The notes beneath the pieces are model-generated. The model was not told the origin of the DNA. It searched no databases and saw only the letters and a list, made by a program, of their open reading frames with translations. 64,000 nt of DNA from Rutidosis leptorrhynchoides (Eukaryota; Streptophyta; Magnoliopsida; Asterales; Asteraceae), in NCBI RefSeq assembly GCF_046630445.1, contig NC_092334.1:101937501-102001500 (forward strand). The letters are read 5' to 3'. Numbering within the stretch: the first letter of the stretch is position 1; each line of letters starts with the position of its first letter. Shown in pieces: positions 10,806-22,363 of the stretch. The translations under genes were made by a program, and so were the position numbers.

Positions 10806-13668
10806 TGTAACGACCCTGGAATTTACAACATTTATTTATTAATAATTATTATTATTAATACGTGTGATTAAACGAATGTATGTTATTACATTTACATGTT
10901 GCCTTAATTGCCCGTACTTGACTTTTTATGGCCCGGAACGTGTCTGCGACACACGAAACTTCACGAATAATATATTTAAATATTATTTGCATTCATGATT
11001 AAGTTTTATTAATCATTTTAATTAACTAAAGCTATTAGTTAGTTACTTGGGCTTAAGTTGGACTTTTATTGGATTACTTGCTAACTACTTGCAAACTTGG
11101 GCCTTTTAGTGTTAATGGACTTGTGTAAGCCCACCCTACTTATATTTATGAATTAACTAGCCCACATGACACTTGTAAGTATTAGTTTAGCATGTAACTA
11201 GTTAGTTTTACCATTAGGAATCTTGTTGGCTCACTATCCCCATGCAAACCCATCTATTATCCAACTTTATGAACTCTACCATGCAAATGACCACCAAACT
11301 TCTTCCTTCCCCCTTGCTTATGCTGCTGGCCGAAAGTTGAGGCCTTTAGAGAGGTCATTTGCTTTCATTTATTCATTACTTCATTCCTTGTATCTCTCAT
11401 TCAAACACACACACTTTACTTGCAATTTTCTTCTCTCTTTTTTTCTCTCAAGTTCTTTGTTCTTTGTAAGTAATTTGAAGACATTTCTTCTTCTTCTTTC
11501 TCCCTAAAAACCGTGGCCTTTTACCCCTTAAACATCATCATCAATTGTTGTTTGTTTACTTGTTCTTACTTAATGTTTGAATACATGTAGTTACTAGTTA
11601 TATGTTACTTACTTTCTAACTTTCAAGAACAAACTTACTAGTTTGATTTCTTCATCTTTATCTTGTTATAACAAGAACATTCAAGAACATAATCTACCTA
11701 GTTATGTTCTACATATTTTGTTTCAAAATAACTAAAGTTCATAGTTGTATAAACTCATTACTTGTAGTTCTTGAAGTAACTTTGAAGTTACTTCACTTAA
11801 AGATCAACTTGGTTGAATCTTTAAAAGTATGAGCAACTATGAATCATTTTCTTGTTTATTTAGTTTTCTACTTTATTTGTTTCAAAGATTTAAAGTTTAT
11901 AATCTTTATAATTGTTACTTGTGTTCTTGTTTGTTGTATGTTACTAGAATACCACCTTCATGGTTGGTTTAGGCTTATCATTCATTTTTATTTATTTCTT
12001 ATTATTAGTTGCTTACTACACATTTGAACAAGGACATGAAACCAACAAGAGCTTACACTTTGGTGCAAGTATCATGGATCCAACACTTGGTTGTGATCTT
12101 TCTTAGTATTCATGAACTTGTTCATAAACTTACATGTAACCTTGGTTCATCAAACACTTACAACACTTGCACTTGAGTTATGATGGACAAACCTTGGTCA
12201 AAATGATGTTAACACATCAACGAGTTGTACACTTGAAGCTATACACATCAAGGATGAGAACCGTGATGAACATCAAGCACCGAGACAACCGGAACTCTCC
12301 AAAACCCACTGTTCTGTCCAAAACCTACTGACCTGATGCTTCTGGAACAGACCAGTAGACCTGGGCTGTTCTAACCTTGATTTTTAGATAGAACTTTTCT
12401 AGTAGATAACTTTTCATATAGGACTCGTCTTAATCCGAGTTACGGTTTAGGATTTATGGCCCTCCGATCGTTACCATGTCCTTTAACGTTGTGCAGAAAT
12501 TTCTGACCTACTCGCACTTAGACCGTCGCCACGGTCAAACCAAGACGAGTTTGCTTCTGTAAATTTTACCACACTTAAGGGACTCATATACGGATCCATG
12601 ACCACTGGTCTCACCTTAATTCAGTAAGGGTAGAGGCCGTGGTGACTGACCGAAGTCAGCCTTTGTTTTAAACGACTTTCATAAACGAGTCTTACTTGTT
12701 ACCTTTTGTTTAATGATGATTGATGATGACCCTTATGACCTTAATTACGTACTTGTAAACCTTTGAGACGACTTATTGACTTAGTGCTATTTGACTTAGG
12801 TTGAGGACGTTTGGACCGTTACTTGCACACCACTTTCCGACTACTACCTTACCGTTACTACTAATCATTGTGAGTTATAGCATTCCCTTTTTACTTTAAC
12901 TTATTTTGGGAACTGAGAATACATGCGGATTTTATGTTTTACATACTAGGCACGAGTACTTAAACTTTATATATGTGTGGGTTATATAACGGCAGAAACA
13001 TTCCCTTTAGCTCGGTAACGTTTAATCATTGGTTTTTGAACCGTGAACGCGAATCTTAGATATGGATCCATAGGGTTTGACATCCCCACTCGGGCTAGTA
13101 GCGCTAGCATTTAACGAGTGTTTAATACTTCGAGGTTATACGCACTTGCCAAGTGCACTTTAAGGGGGTACATTAAACGTTAAGTTAGTTACCGGGTGCC
13201 CACGGTTAAGCATATACTTTTACATACTTTTGAAACGCTCGTTGTAGCACTGAAATCTCGTGGCCTACTTACATTACTGTTATACTTAAACTGTAACTCA
13301 CCAACCTTTGTGTTGACCTTTTTAAGCATGTATTTTCTCAGGTGCTTGAAGTCGCTTCCGCTATCTTACTAGTCGTGCTGTAGAACCCGCTGCCTAGAGT
13401 TGTTATCGCATGACTACTTATGTTGCATTCAAATTTTTTTTTTTACTTATGAACTTATGTTATGTAACGACCTTTATGGTCACGTACACTTATTTAATGC
13501 TTCTACTTAGCGAAGCATACTTTTGATTTGTAAAACAATTGACGTATGTTATGACGTCACTTTTATTTATGAATGTAAACTCTGTTTTGAAAACGCATAT
13601 AGTACTTAACCTTGTAATGATCCTGTTGTTGATGGTCCGTACATGATGATTTAGTACGGGGCGTCACA
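10806..13668 (+). repeat. 5' LTR of element C
   Basis: 2863 bp, the same length as 28319-31181, with TG...CA ends. Small open frames inside it occur identically in both LTRs and are not treated as genes. A short imperfect inverted repeat lies at about 12318-12360. Confidence 0.93.
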
Positions 13669-13670
13669 TT

Positions 13671-13686
13671 TGGTATCAGAGCCAGG
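13671..13686 (+). other. tRNA-Met primer binding site of element C
   Basis: TGGTATCAGAGCCAGG begins two bases after the LTR end and matches the usual initiator tRNA-Met primer site of plant Gypsy chromoviruses. Confidence 0.85.
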
Positions 13687-13977
13687 TTGTAGGGAATTAG
13701 GATGCATTAGTGAGTCTAAGACCGACCCGAGTAGGATTCACTAATAGGGCTAATCTACAACTTGTTAGTTTACTTGTTTCCGCTGAACTTACTGCATGCT
13801 GCTGCTTACTGTTACTGCTATATGCCGTATGCTACTACGTGATTTCACTACTGCATGCTATTACTTGCTTTCGATTGCATGCTAGTTTCGTACGATTACT
13901 GATATTGCCATGCTACTTATTGTTATACATGAATTAAACTGTTGGCCTATTATTTGCTTGCTTTATGACATACTGAC

Positions 13978-14808
13978 ATGGAAAATTTATTTTTCCTTGT
14001 TCAGATGTCGGACGTTCCACCTACTGACATCCCGAGCGGCTCAGGCCCCGTTGTTCCTCCCACTGCTGCACCTATTGCTGCTGCTGCTGCTGCTGCCGAC
14101 ATTCCGGCCCCGACACCCACTGGCGACCCCGGCGCCTCTAGTTCTGGAGCTAGCTCTAGTGTGCCTATCCCGGCGTCTTCTTCCAGACCCCTGAGGCAAC
14201 TGGCTCGCATTGGTGGCATGGAGATCCCCGGGGAGTTCGGGGAAGGACCCTTCCGTAATCACTGGCGCACACCTTGCCGACGCACTGCCGACGGCCGCTT
14301 AGCCGTGATTACGCCAGGCCGACACCGACAGATGTTGGCCGCTTTCGGATACGTTGAGCCACCCGCGCCACCACCGCATGATTCAGACGACGGTTCTTCC
14401 ACCGATGCTTCTTCAGACGACACCTCATCTGACGACTCCAGTGATGAGGAGGATCCCGCTGAACGACCGATTCAGGCACCTTCTACCCCGCCGAAGAAGC
14501 GGTATCGCTTCGCTGGCATAATTCCTGGTCGTACTGTCACTGACGCTTATGGTCGGCGTCGTAGGATCACTGCTCGTAAACGGCTGGTGCCGTACCCCGC
14601 CGACCCACTGATATTACCGTCTCCACCCAGAGCCGGACCATCCACTTCAGCACCACCGGCTCCACCTGCACCGCCAGCACCACCTGCCCCACCATCTTCC
14701 TCTAATGAGGAAATGAGGCGGGAGATTGAGATTCTCCAGACTCGAGTTACTGAGCTCGAGGAGCAGTTGGCTCATGTTTTGGACATCTTGTACCCACCAT
14801 CGCCGTAG
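13978..14808 (+). CDS. Extra ORF upstream of gag in element C
   Basis: A 276-residue frame lies between the primer site and gag; a second Met at 14005 may be the true start, since a splice-acceptor-like TTGTTCAG precedes it. Order of regions: Pro/Ala/Ser-rich N-terminus (about 10-75), a conserved-looking basic stretch (about 80-125), an acidic Ser/Asp cluster (about 130-160), a basic Arg-rich patch near 190-200, a Pro/Ala repeat (about 220-240) and a C-terminal coiled coil (about 245-272, EILQTRVTELEEQL). No zinc knuckle or enzymatic motif is seen. It is followed by 298 bp without coding and then gag-pol. Element A has an ORF of similar position and C-terminal coiled-coil character. The frame is open, long and GC-richer than its surroundings, which favours a real product; function unknown. 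Confidence 0.7.
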   Translation: MENLFFLVQMSDVPPTDIPSGSGPVVPPTAAPIAAAAAAADIPAPTPTGDPGASSSGASSSVPIPASSSRPLRQLARIGGMEIPGEFGEGPFRNHWRTPCRRTADGRLAVITPGRHRQMLAAFGYVEPPAPPPHDSDDGSSTDASSDDTSSDDSSDEEDPAERPIQAPSTPPKKRYRFAGIIPGRTVTDAYGRRRRITARKRLVPYPADPLILPSPPRAGPSTSAPPAPPAPPAPPAPPSSSNEEMRREIEILQTRVTELEEQLAHVLDILYPPSP

Positions 14809-15106
14809 GACTTGGTACTAGATTCTGTATTGTAATCTCTTTTGTAATTTCATATTTCACTTATGTAATGTACGAACTTATTGTAATGTATGAACTTATT
14901 ATCATTAATGAATGGAATTTGTGTTGCTTACTTTGTGCGCTAGTGTTCTATTTACGTTATCATATCATGGTTTTGTGGTACTTATATATGCTTGCACTAC
15001 TTAATCAACATGTGTTGTGCTGTTTTCATGTTGGTCGTTATATACTATATTATTATTATTTGCATAATGGATTTTGACTTGAGTCAAAATGTTTGTATAG
15101 AACATC

Positions 15107-18100
15107 ATGGCCAACGGGAGATCTATCCCCACCGCGGCACAAATTGAGGAAATGATTAACGAGCGAGTCGCTGCTGCACTAGCTGAAAGACAACCCCAAG
15201 TTCCACCACCACCGCCTGTCAATCCACCTGTCGTCCGAGATGGGTGTACTTACAAGGAATTCCAAAACTGCAAGCCACACTACTTCAGTGGCACTGAGGG
15301 ACCCGTCGGTCTCACCAGATGGTTCGAAAAGTTGGAATCGGTATTCAGGGTTAGCAATTGTTCTGAGGCTAACAAAACGAAATTTGCATCTTGCACGCTG
15401 TCTGATGGCGCGCTCACATGGTGGAATACCATGGCCCAAGCGAAAGGAATTGATGAGGCGTATGCTACGCCTTGGGAAGAATTTAAATGTGCCATGATCG
15501 AGGAATACTGTCCGAGAACCGAGATTCAAAAGATGGAAATCGAATTTATGCAATTGAAAACCGTAGGGAACGACCTTAACAGCTACAACCGTAGGTTTTT
15601 GGAATTGGCTCTTATGTGTCCAACCATGGTCACCCCCGAATTTAAGCGTTTGGAGAAATACTTCTCGGGACTTCCTAAGTCCATCAAGGGTAATGTTACC
15701 TCATCCAAGCCACCAAGCGTTCCCGAAGCAATGCGCATGGCGCATACTCTCTTGAATCAAATCATCCTTGACGAGCCGGAGAAGGCTAAGTTTGAAACTG
15801 TTAGTGGTGAAAAGAGGAAATGGGACAACAACCACAACAACAACAGGGGTAGGAACTATGATCAAAACCCGGCAAAGCGACATGAAGGGTTTAGGCAAAA
15901 CAACAACATGCACAACAACAACACCAACCCCAACAACAACAACCGCACCAATCCGAACTACAAAGGAACCTTACCACAATGCAATAGGTGCTACAAGCAC
16001 CACACTGGGTATTGCAATGTTATCTGTGAGAAGTGCCAACGATCTGGACATGTTGGCAAGGATTGCAAGGTTACCACTTTGAATGTGAAGCCAAACCACA
16101 ACAACAATGGGCCCAAGAAGTGTTATGAATGTGGAAAGACGGGCCATTTCAGAAACGAGTGTCCTAACAAGCGTAAGGATGGCGGACCACCACGTGCTAG
16201 AGCCTTCAATGTTAATGCAAGGGACGCTCGCGACAACCCCGACTTGGTGACAGGTATATTCAAGATCAACAATCTTTTAGCTTCTGTCCTATTTGATACT
16301 GGTGCCGATAGGAGCTATGTGTGTAGACATTTTTGTGATAAGTTAGATTGGTCGTTAGTTCCCTTAAAGGAAAGTATGCTTGTCGAGGTAGCCAATGGAA
16401 AACTTGAAAAGGTTGACCATATTAGTCGTGGAGCTATTATCAACATAGCTGGTGCAGATTTCGAAATTGATTTGATACCTATCAAACTGGGAAGTTTTGA
16501 CGCGATCGTCGGTATGGATTGGTTGAGCAAGATGAAGGCCGATGTTATCTGTGGAGATAAAGCACTTCGCATACCACAAGGAGATGGCGAACCACTGGTT
16601 ATCTATGGAGAGAGATGTACCTTGAAGTTGAACCTCATTAGTTGCGTGAAAGCGCAAAAGATTATGAAGAAGGGACGCTTTGCTGTCCTAGCACATGTGA
16701 AAGCGGTAGAAACTGAGATGAAGAACGTGAACGACGTTCGAATTGTGAACGAATTTTCCGATGTCTTCCCAGAGGAATTGCCTGGATTACCGCCGCAGAG
16801 AGCAGTAGAGTTTCAGATTGACTTGGTGCCAGGAGCTGCACCTGTAGCTCGCGCACCTTATAGACTCGCACCTTCCGAGATGCAAGAATTACAGAGTCAA
16901 CTACAAGAGCTATTAGATCGAGGGTTTATCCAACCAAGCTTCTCGCCTTGGGGCGCACCTGTGTTGTTTGTAAAGAAGAAGGATGGATCCTTCCGTATGT
17001 GTATCGACTACCGTGAGCTCAACAAATTGACAATCAAGAATCGATATCCTCTTCCACGAATTGATGATCTTTTTGATCAACTACAAGGATCGAGCGTTTA
17101 TTCAAAGATCGATTTGCGATCCGGATATCACCAGCTGAGGGTGAAGGAAAGTGACGTGATGAAAACTGCATTCAGGACCCGTTATGGTCATTATGAGTTC
17201 CTCGTGATGCCATTCGGTTTGACAAATGCACCTGCCGTGTTCATGGATCTCATGAATCGTGTCTGCAAGCCTTACTTGGATAAGTTTGTTATCGTCTTCA
17301 TAGATGATATCCTCATCTACTCTAAGAGCGAAGAAGAACATGAGCAACACCTTCGGCTAGTGCTTGAACTCTTAAGACAAGAGCAACTTTACGCCAAATT
17401 CTCCAAGTGCGAATTTTGGTTGAAGGAAGTACAGTTTTTGGGTCATGTTGTGAGCGACCAGGGTATCAAAGTTGATCCCGCCAAGATTGAAGCCATCAGC
17501 AAGTGGGAGACCCCCACTACTCCAACGCATATTCGCCAATTTCTAGGTCTCGCCGGTTATTATCGAAGGTTTATCGAAGGATTTTCTCTGATTGCGCGTC
17601 CTTTGACCGCACTGACTCACAAGGGCAAGAAGTTCATTTGGGAACCCACACAAGAATCAGCATTCCAAACTTTGAAGAAGAAGTTAACCTCCGCACCTAT
17701 CCTATCACTTCCTGAAGGCAGTGACGACTTTGTTGTTTATTGCGATGCATCGAAGAGTGGTTTTGGTTGTGTACTGATGCAACGATCAAAGGTTATTGCC
17801 TATGCCTCCCGCCAATTGAAGATTCACGAGCGGAACTACACTACACATGATCTTGAACTTGGAGCCGTTGTCTTTGCACTCAAATTGTGGAGACATTATT
17901 TGTATGGAACTAAGAGCACTATCTTCACCGATCACAAGAGTCTCCAGCACATCTTCGATCAGAAGCAATTGAATATGAGACAGCGTCGATGGATCGAGAC
18001 GCTCAACGACTACGATTGTGAACTCCGTTATCACCCTGGCAAGGCCAATGTTGTAGCTGACGCTTTAAGCCGAAAGGAGAGGACGTCACCTCTCCGTGTT

Positions 18101-18198
18101 AGGGCTCTGAACATCACCATCCATTCGAACCTCAACAACCAGATCAGAGTAGCCCAAGTTGAAGCTCTCAAGGAGGAGAACATATCTCACGAGCATTT
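15107..18198 (+). CDS. gag-pol of element C, gag to RNase H, up to the element D insertion
   Basis: One frame holds gag and most of pol of a Tekay Gypsy element. The gag core spans about residues 45-220. An Asn-rich linker follows, then two CCHC zinc knuckles ([14 protein letters not shown] and [14 protein letters not shown], about 305-355). The aspartic protease has LFDTGADRS (about 395). RT contains YRELNK, the catalytic FIDDILIY (about 735) and LGHVVS. RNase H starts at the CDASKSGFG motif (about 880) and ends near ADALSRKE. The frame then meets element D (target duplication CATTT, 18194-18198). Integrase and the chromodomain lie beyond it at 26898-28283. The start is chosen because the ATG at 15107 opens the gag frame. 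Confidence 0.92.
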
Positions 18199-20547
18199 TG
18201 TAACATCCCGCGTTTTTCCGTTAAATTTAATTTTAACACCGTCTTTTTTTTTTTTTAAACATAATCTTTCGTATTTAAAGTAATAGTTTCCGTGAGTAAC
18301 GTTCATTATATTTCCGCTATTTAATTATAACATCACTCGGTTACTCGAGCGTTTTTAAAATATTTCGTTGGTTAATTCCCGCACCCGCTTTGAAACTTGA
18401 GGGACCGAAGTTGTCAAGTGGGCAAACTAGTTGACTAGGTCAACTAGTCAACCCACCATTCTCATCCATTCAATCCCTCCATCTCTCTCCCTTTTCTCTC
18501 TAGCTCAAGAACCCCATTTCTCCCAACTTCACTAAATCATCATCTAAATTCGATCTAGGAGGCTTACAACAAAACAAATTACATTTTCGTGATCCTCTCT
18601 TCATCCTCTACGATTTGATACTAACTACACCGATTTTGGGTAACATTTCTAAAACTCTAGATTTCTTTAAATTCGTGTTTTTGACTTGAAATGTTGTTAG
18701 TTAGTGTCTATGGCTCGTGTCTAGCATGATTATATGATTTGTATGCTCGATCTTGATGTTTTGGTGTAACTAGCTTGAAAATGAAAAGTGGATGCTTAAT
18801 CCTTGATTTTGGATGAGTTAATGTTGTTAGATTGTTAAAGTGCATGTTTTAATTGTGTTACTAGTATCATTAGCCACATTTGGATGTGTAGGTTGATTAA
18901 GGAAACTTCAAAAACCCGATTAATGATTTGGTGATGTTTGACTAGGGTTTGATAGTTCTTGACATGAACTTTTGGATGCTTAAATGCCATGGAATGTTAA
19001 TTGTTAGTGTCTAGTAGTAATGTATGCTTCATTACCTTCAAAACGGCATATCGTATGTGTAAATTGGATTCCCGAATCATAAAATACGTTTTACGAACTT
19101 GAAACTTGAAAATAAACCTTTCTCGATCAATTGACGAGTTTTCGTTTATTGTAAATGATGTTTTTGATTGATGATATGTGTTTAGTTGCATTCCTTGTCA
19201 AAATACCTTTCCAACGATGTATGATAGGCGTTATAAGCGTTTGCGGGTCAAGAATTGTGTTAGAATTGGTTTTGGTTCGTGCACATTTAAAAAGCAGAAA
19301 AATAGCTGAAGCAGCAGGGTGGCGCGGCGCGCCATACCCCCCGCGCGGCGCGCCGATTGGGTCTGTCCAATTTGGTCAATTTTCGAATAATGTTTGCTAT
19401 GCTACGCACCTCCGATTAACATGTAACTTGGCCAACATGCTCATATATGATTTCTAAGATTAGAAAAATAGTTCGGAACCCGACCCGAACGTGTTGACTT
19501 TCGTTGACTTTGACCGACCAAAGTTTGACTTTTTGTCAAACTTAACCAAATGATTATGCAACCTTCCTAACTTATTTATATACTTGTATCTTGCATGAAA
19601 CTTGGCAATTTGATTTCACATGCTAAGTAATCGAGTCGTAACGAGCCATAGGACAAATTGAACATCTTTGACCTATCGTGTTTACCGTTATTGATACAAC
19701 CTATTGTTTAGGTCAAGACTAGCATTGTTCTTTGCACACGTTTACTTGTCGAAGTACTTTACTACTCGTGCACTCAAGGTGAGATCATAGTCCCACTTTT
19801 ACTCTTTTTGAACTTGTATTTGGGATGAGAAAACATAAACGATTCTTTTGAACTAAGTGAACACAAGTACAGGAAAACAAACATTCTACATACGAGTTTA
19901 GAACAAAATCCTCAATTCGATTATCATTAGTTACACTTGCCGGGTGTAAGCGAGAACTTATGTTGTATGGATCCATATGGGTTTGACAAACCCTCATTCA
20001 AACGGTTCGCTACCGTTTACGAATGAAATATATTTTCGAGAAACAGTGTATGTTCTAGCACTAAGTGATGGGGTTCAATGGAAGGAAATGTTAAGCATTG
20101 ATAATTGGGTGCTCGTGAAACAAACTTTTGGAATGTATTACTATTATTTCATTGATGCAAATCTTGTGGTTCACTTGTACTTACTTACTTAAACCTATGA
20201 TTTCACCAACGTTTTCGTTGACAGATTTCTATGTTTTTCTCAGGTCATGCACGATATGTGAAACATGCTTCCGCTTACTATTTGATACTTGCATCCGATG
20301 TCGAGTATACATGCATTTCATGGAGCGTCTTTTGACTTTACTTTAAACCGTGTCGCCTAGATTTCAATCGTACTTATAACGTTGTAACTTAACTTTTGGT
20401 TGAACAATCCTTGTAAACTTTGAAACAATCTTTATTTTGAAATGAAGGCGACATATTTTGGTCAAACGTTATCTTAAAGACTTATAATCAGGTAATGGGA
20501 CCCACGTAGCCGACGCCGTCACTTGACGATTTGTCGGGGTCGCTACA
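18199..20547 (+). repeat. 5' LTR of element D
   Basis: 2349 bp, starts TGTAACATCCC and ends GGGGTCGCTACA, followed by the primer site. No difference from 24549-26897 was seen. A GC-only cluster at 19320-19355 stands out in otherwise AT-rich DNA. Confidence 0.94.
19320..19354. repeat. Paired GC-rich palindromes in the element D LTR
   Basis: TGGCGCGGCGCGCCA (19320-19334) is a 15-bp palindrome with one unpaired centre base. GCGCGGCGCGCC repeats 21 bp further on (19343-19354). AGCTG lies 11 bp before the first. The arrangement resembles the CATGCGA palindromes of A and B, but no TATA box follows at a similar distance. Confidence 0.65.
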
Positions 20548-20549
20548 GT

Positions 20550-20565
20550 TGGTATCAGAGCCTTG
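20550..20565 (+). other. tRNA-Met primer binding site of element D
   Basis: TGGTATCAGAGCCTTG starts two bases after the LTR and matches the site in element C. Confidence 0.85.
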
Positions 20566-20952
20566 GTTGTAGGGATTTAGAGTTCATTTGTGTCCACCCC
20601 GAGTCATAGGGTACATAGGTGAATCTAGACTACAACCGGCATATAGACTGAAGTAGGAATTATTTGACAAATTGTGCATTTATACTCGAACTCTTCTATC
20701 ATATCTAACTCGTATTCGATCTTGATCTTACGTTGATAAATTTTGTTGATGCGCCACTTGACTTTATGAAGTAATGTTAAATGCACATGAGAATCAGGGT
20801 AATATAATTTCCGGGATTATATTACGGTGATTCACATGGACGTTCCGACATTATGACGTAAAGAATTTAAGGCGAGTCAAGGAAAAATTTCCTCTCTATC
20901 CTATTTTCCATACTCCGGTTAGTATTGTTGAAAATACTAACCAACGATATTC

Positions 20953-22014
20953 TTGTCTCATGAAGGAACAATGGCTCACCAAGGTCAACACAATACTCCT
21001 CTCGAAACTCTGGAACAAGCTCTTCAACAAATGATAACCACCGCCGTGGGTACGGCCGTGGCCGATCACTTTTCTAACAACAACAATCATGGGGCCGGTA
21101 ATTCAATCGAGGGGTGCTCCTACAAGAACTTCATGAAGTACAATCCTCCCACTTTCAATGGAACCGAAGGACCGGTTGCTCTCACCCGATGGTTCGAACA
21201 AACAGAAGCCGTTTTTAGTATAAGCGGTTGTCGGGACCAAGATGAGGTCAAGTTTTCCACCCTCACTCTCACCGGTATTGCTCTCTCATGGTGGAACACG
21301 TATGTACAATCGGTGGGTATCGATGAAGCCCTTACACTCTCTTGGACCGAATTAAGAGAAAGAATGACCACCGAATACTTCCCGCGCGAAGAGACTCGAA
21401 GGCTCGAACAGGGGCCAAGAAATTTAAAAATAGCCCGAGATGACCTCGAAGCTTATAATCAACGGTTTGCCGAACTAACCTCAATTTGTCCAAACCTCCG
21501 GGCTCCCGGGCCCCAAGGAGTTGAGTTTTACATGGATGGCCTCCCTAAGAGCATTCCACACGGGGTAATGCCATTAAGACCCGCCGACCTACAAGAGGCT
21601 GTGATGATAGCCCGCCGATTTATAAAAACGGTGGATGAAATTGAAGCGCTGGCACCAACGGCCGAGGTCCAACCAGTTAACAACAAAAGAAAACAGGAAG
21701 CCTCTCCATCAAGCAACCACAACCACAACGACTCCACCAAGAAGCCTTTCACCCCCGGCGGCAGGAAAAATTATGCTGGAACACGACCTTTTTGCAACAC
21801 GTGCCACAAACATCATTATGGAAAATGTGGCGGACCATTTTGCATCAAGTGTCAAAGAAGTGGCCATGTGGCCCATAGTTGTAAGGGTGCCGCCCCCGTC
21901 GCTAAAAAGGTGCCCAGTGCACGCAGAAGGGGTGCTTGTTTTGAATGTGGACAACTGGGTCATTTTAAGAATGCATGTCCCAAGAAGAACGCCCACCCTA
22001 ATGTACGCGAATGA
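20953..22014 (+). CDS. gag protein of element D
   Basis: A 353-residue frame with a complete Gypsy gag layout. The retrotransposon gag core spans about residues 50-230 (motifs FNGTEGPVALTRWFE and SWWNTYV). A Lys/Asn/Pro-rich linker follows, then two CCHC zinc knuckles ([14 protein letters not shown] and CFECGQLGHFKNAC) near 300-345. The core is clearly homologous to the gag of element C (shared GTEGPV.LTRWFE and WWNT) but too diverged to be the same family. It would form the RNA-binding capsid particle. An intact gag frame beside a decayed pol suggests either selection for gag in cis or a recent acquisition. Confidence 0.88.
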   Translation: MSHEGTMAHQGQHNTPLETLEQALQQMITTAVGTAVADHFSNNNNHGAGNSIEGCSYKNFMKYNPPTFNGTEGPVALTRWFEQTEAVFSISGCRDQDEVKFSTLTLTGIALSWWNTYVQSVGIDEALTLSWTELRERMTTEYFPREETRRLEQGPRNLKIARDDLEAYNQRFAELTSICPNLRAPGPQGVEFYMDGLPKSIPHGVMPLRPADLQEAVMIARRFIKTVDEIEALAPTAEVQPVNNKRKQEASPSSNHNHNDSTKKPFTPGGRKNYAGTRPFCNTCHKHHYGKCGGPFCIKCQRSGHVAHSCKGAAPVAKKVPSARRRGACFECGQLGHFKNACPKKNAHPNVRE

Positions 22015-22323
22015 GCTTTCAACCTTAACACATAGGATTTCCGGAACGACAATTAGTTACGGGTACGTTTCTTCTCAACGACTCTTATGTTTCATGTTTA
22101 TCCGATTCGGGTATCGATAAATGTTTTGTATCCAGGGCTTTGGAGCCTACTCTTTGCACTCCACTCCTTCCCCCCCTAGATATTACTTACGCCATTCAAG
22201 TGACCAACGGAAAACCATTGCGTATCGATAAATTTTATCGGAGGGAGTACGTTAAACTTATTGGGTAGGTAATTTGAACTTCGATTTGACACCTATGGAA
22301 CTAGGGAACTCGGAACCTATTCG

Positions 22324-22363
<40 letters not shown>

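Noticed and set aside
11223-12027. Open frames inside the C LTR (also at 28736-29540)
   Set aside because: They repeat exactly in both LTRs, are low-complexity, and show no domain; they are chance frames.
12318-12360. A fourth palindrome pair in the C LTR (CTACTGACCTG and CAGACCAGTAG)
   Set aside because: The match is imperfect and the layout unlike A, B and D; too weak to count.
15179-15553. Antisense frame across the C gag
   Set aside because: A shadow of the gag-pol frame, with no domain.
19155-20346. Open frames inside the D LTR (also at 25505-26696)
   Set aside because: Duplicated with the LTR and unlike any protein; chance frames.
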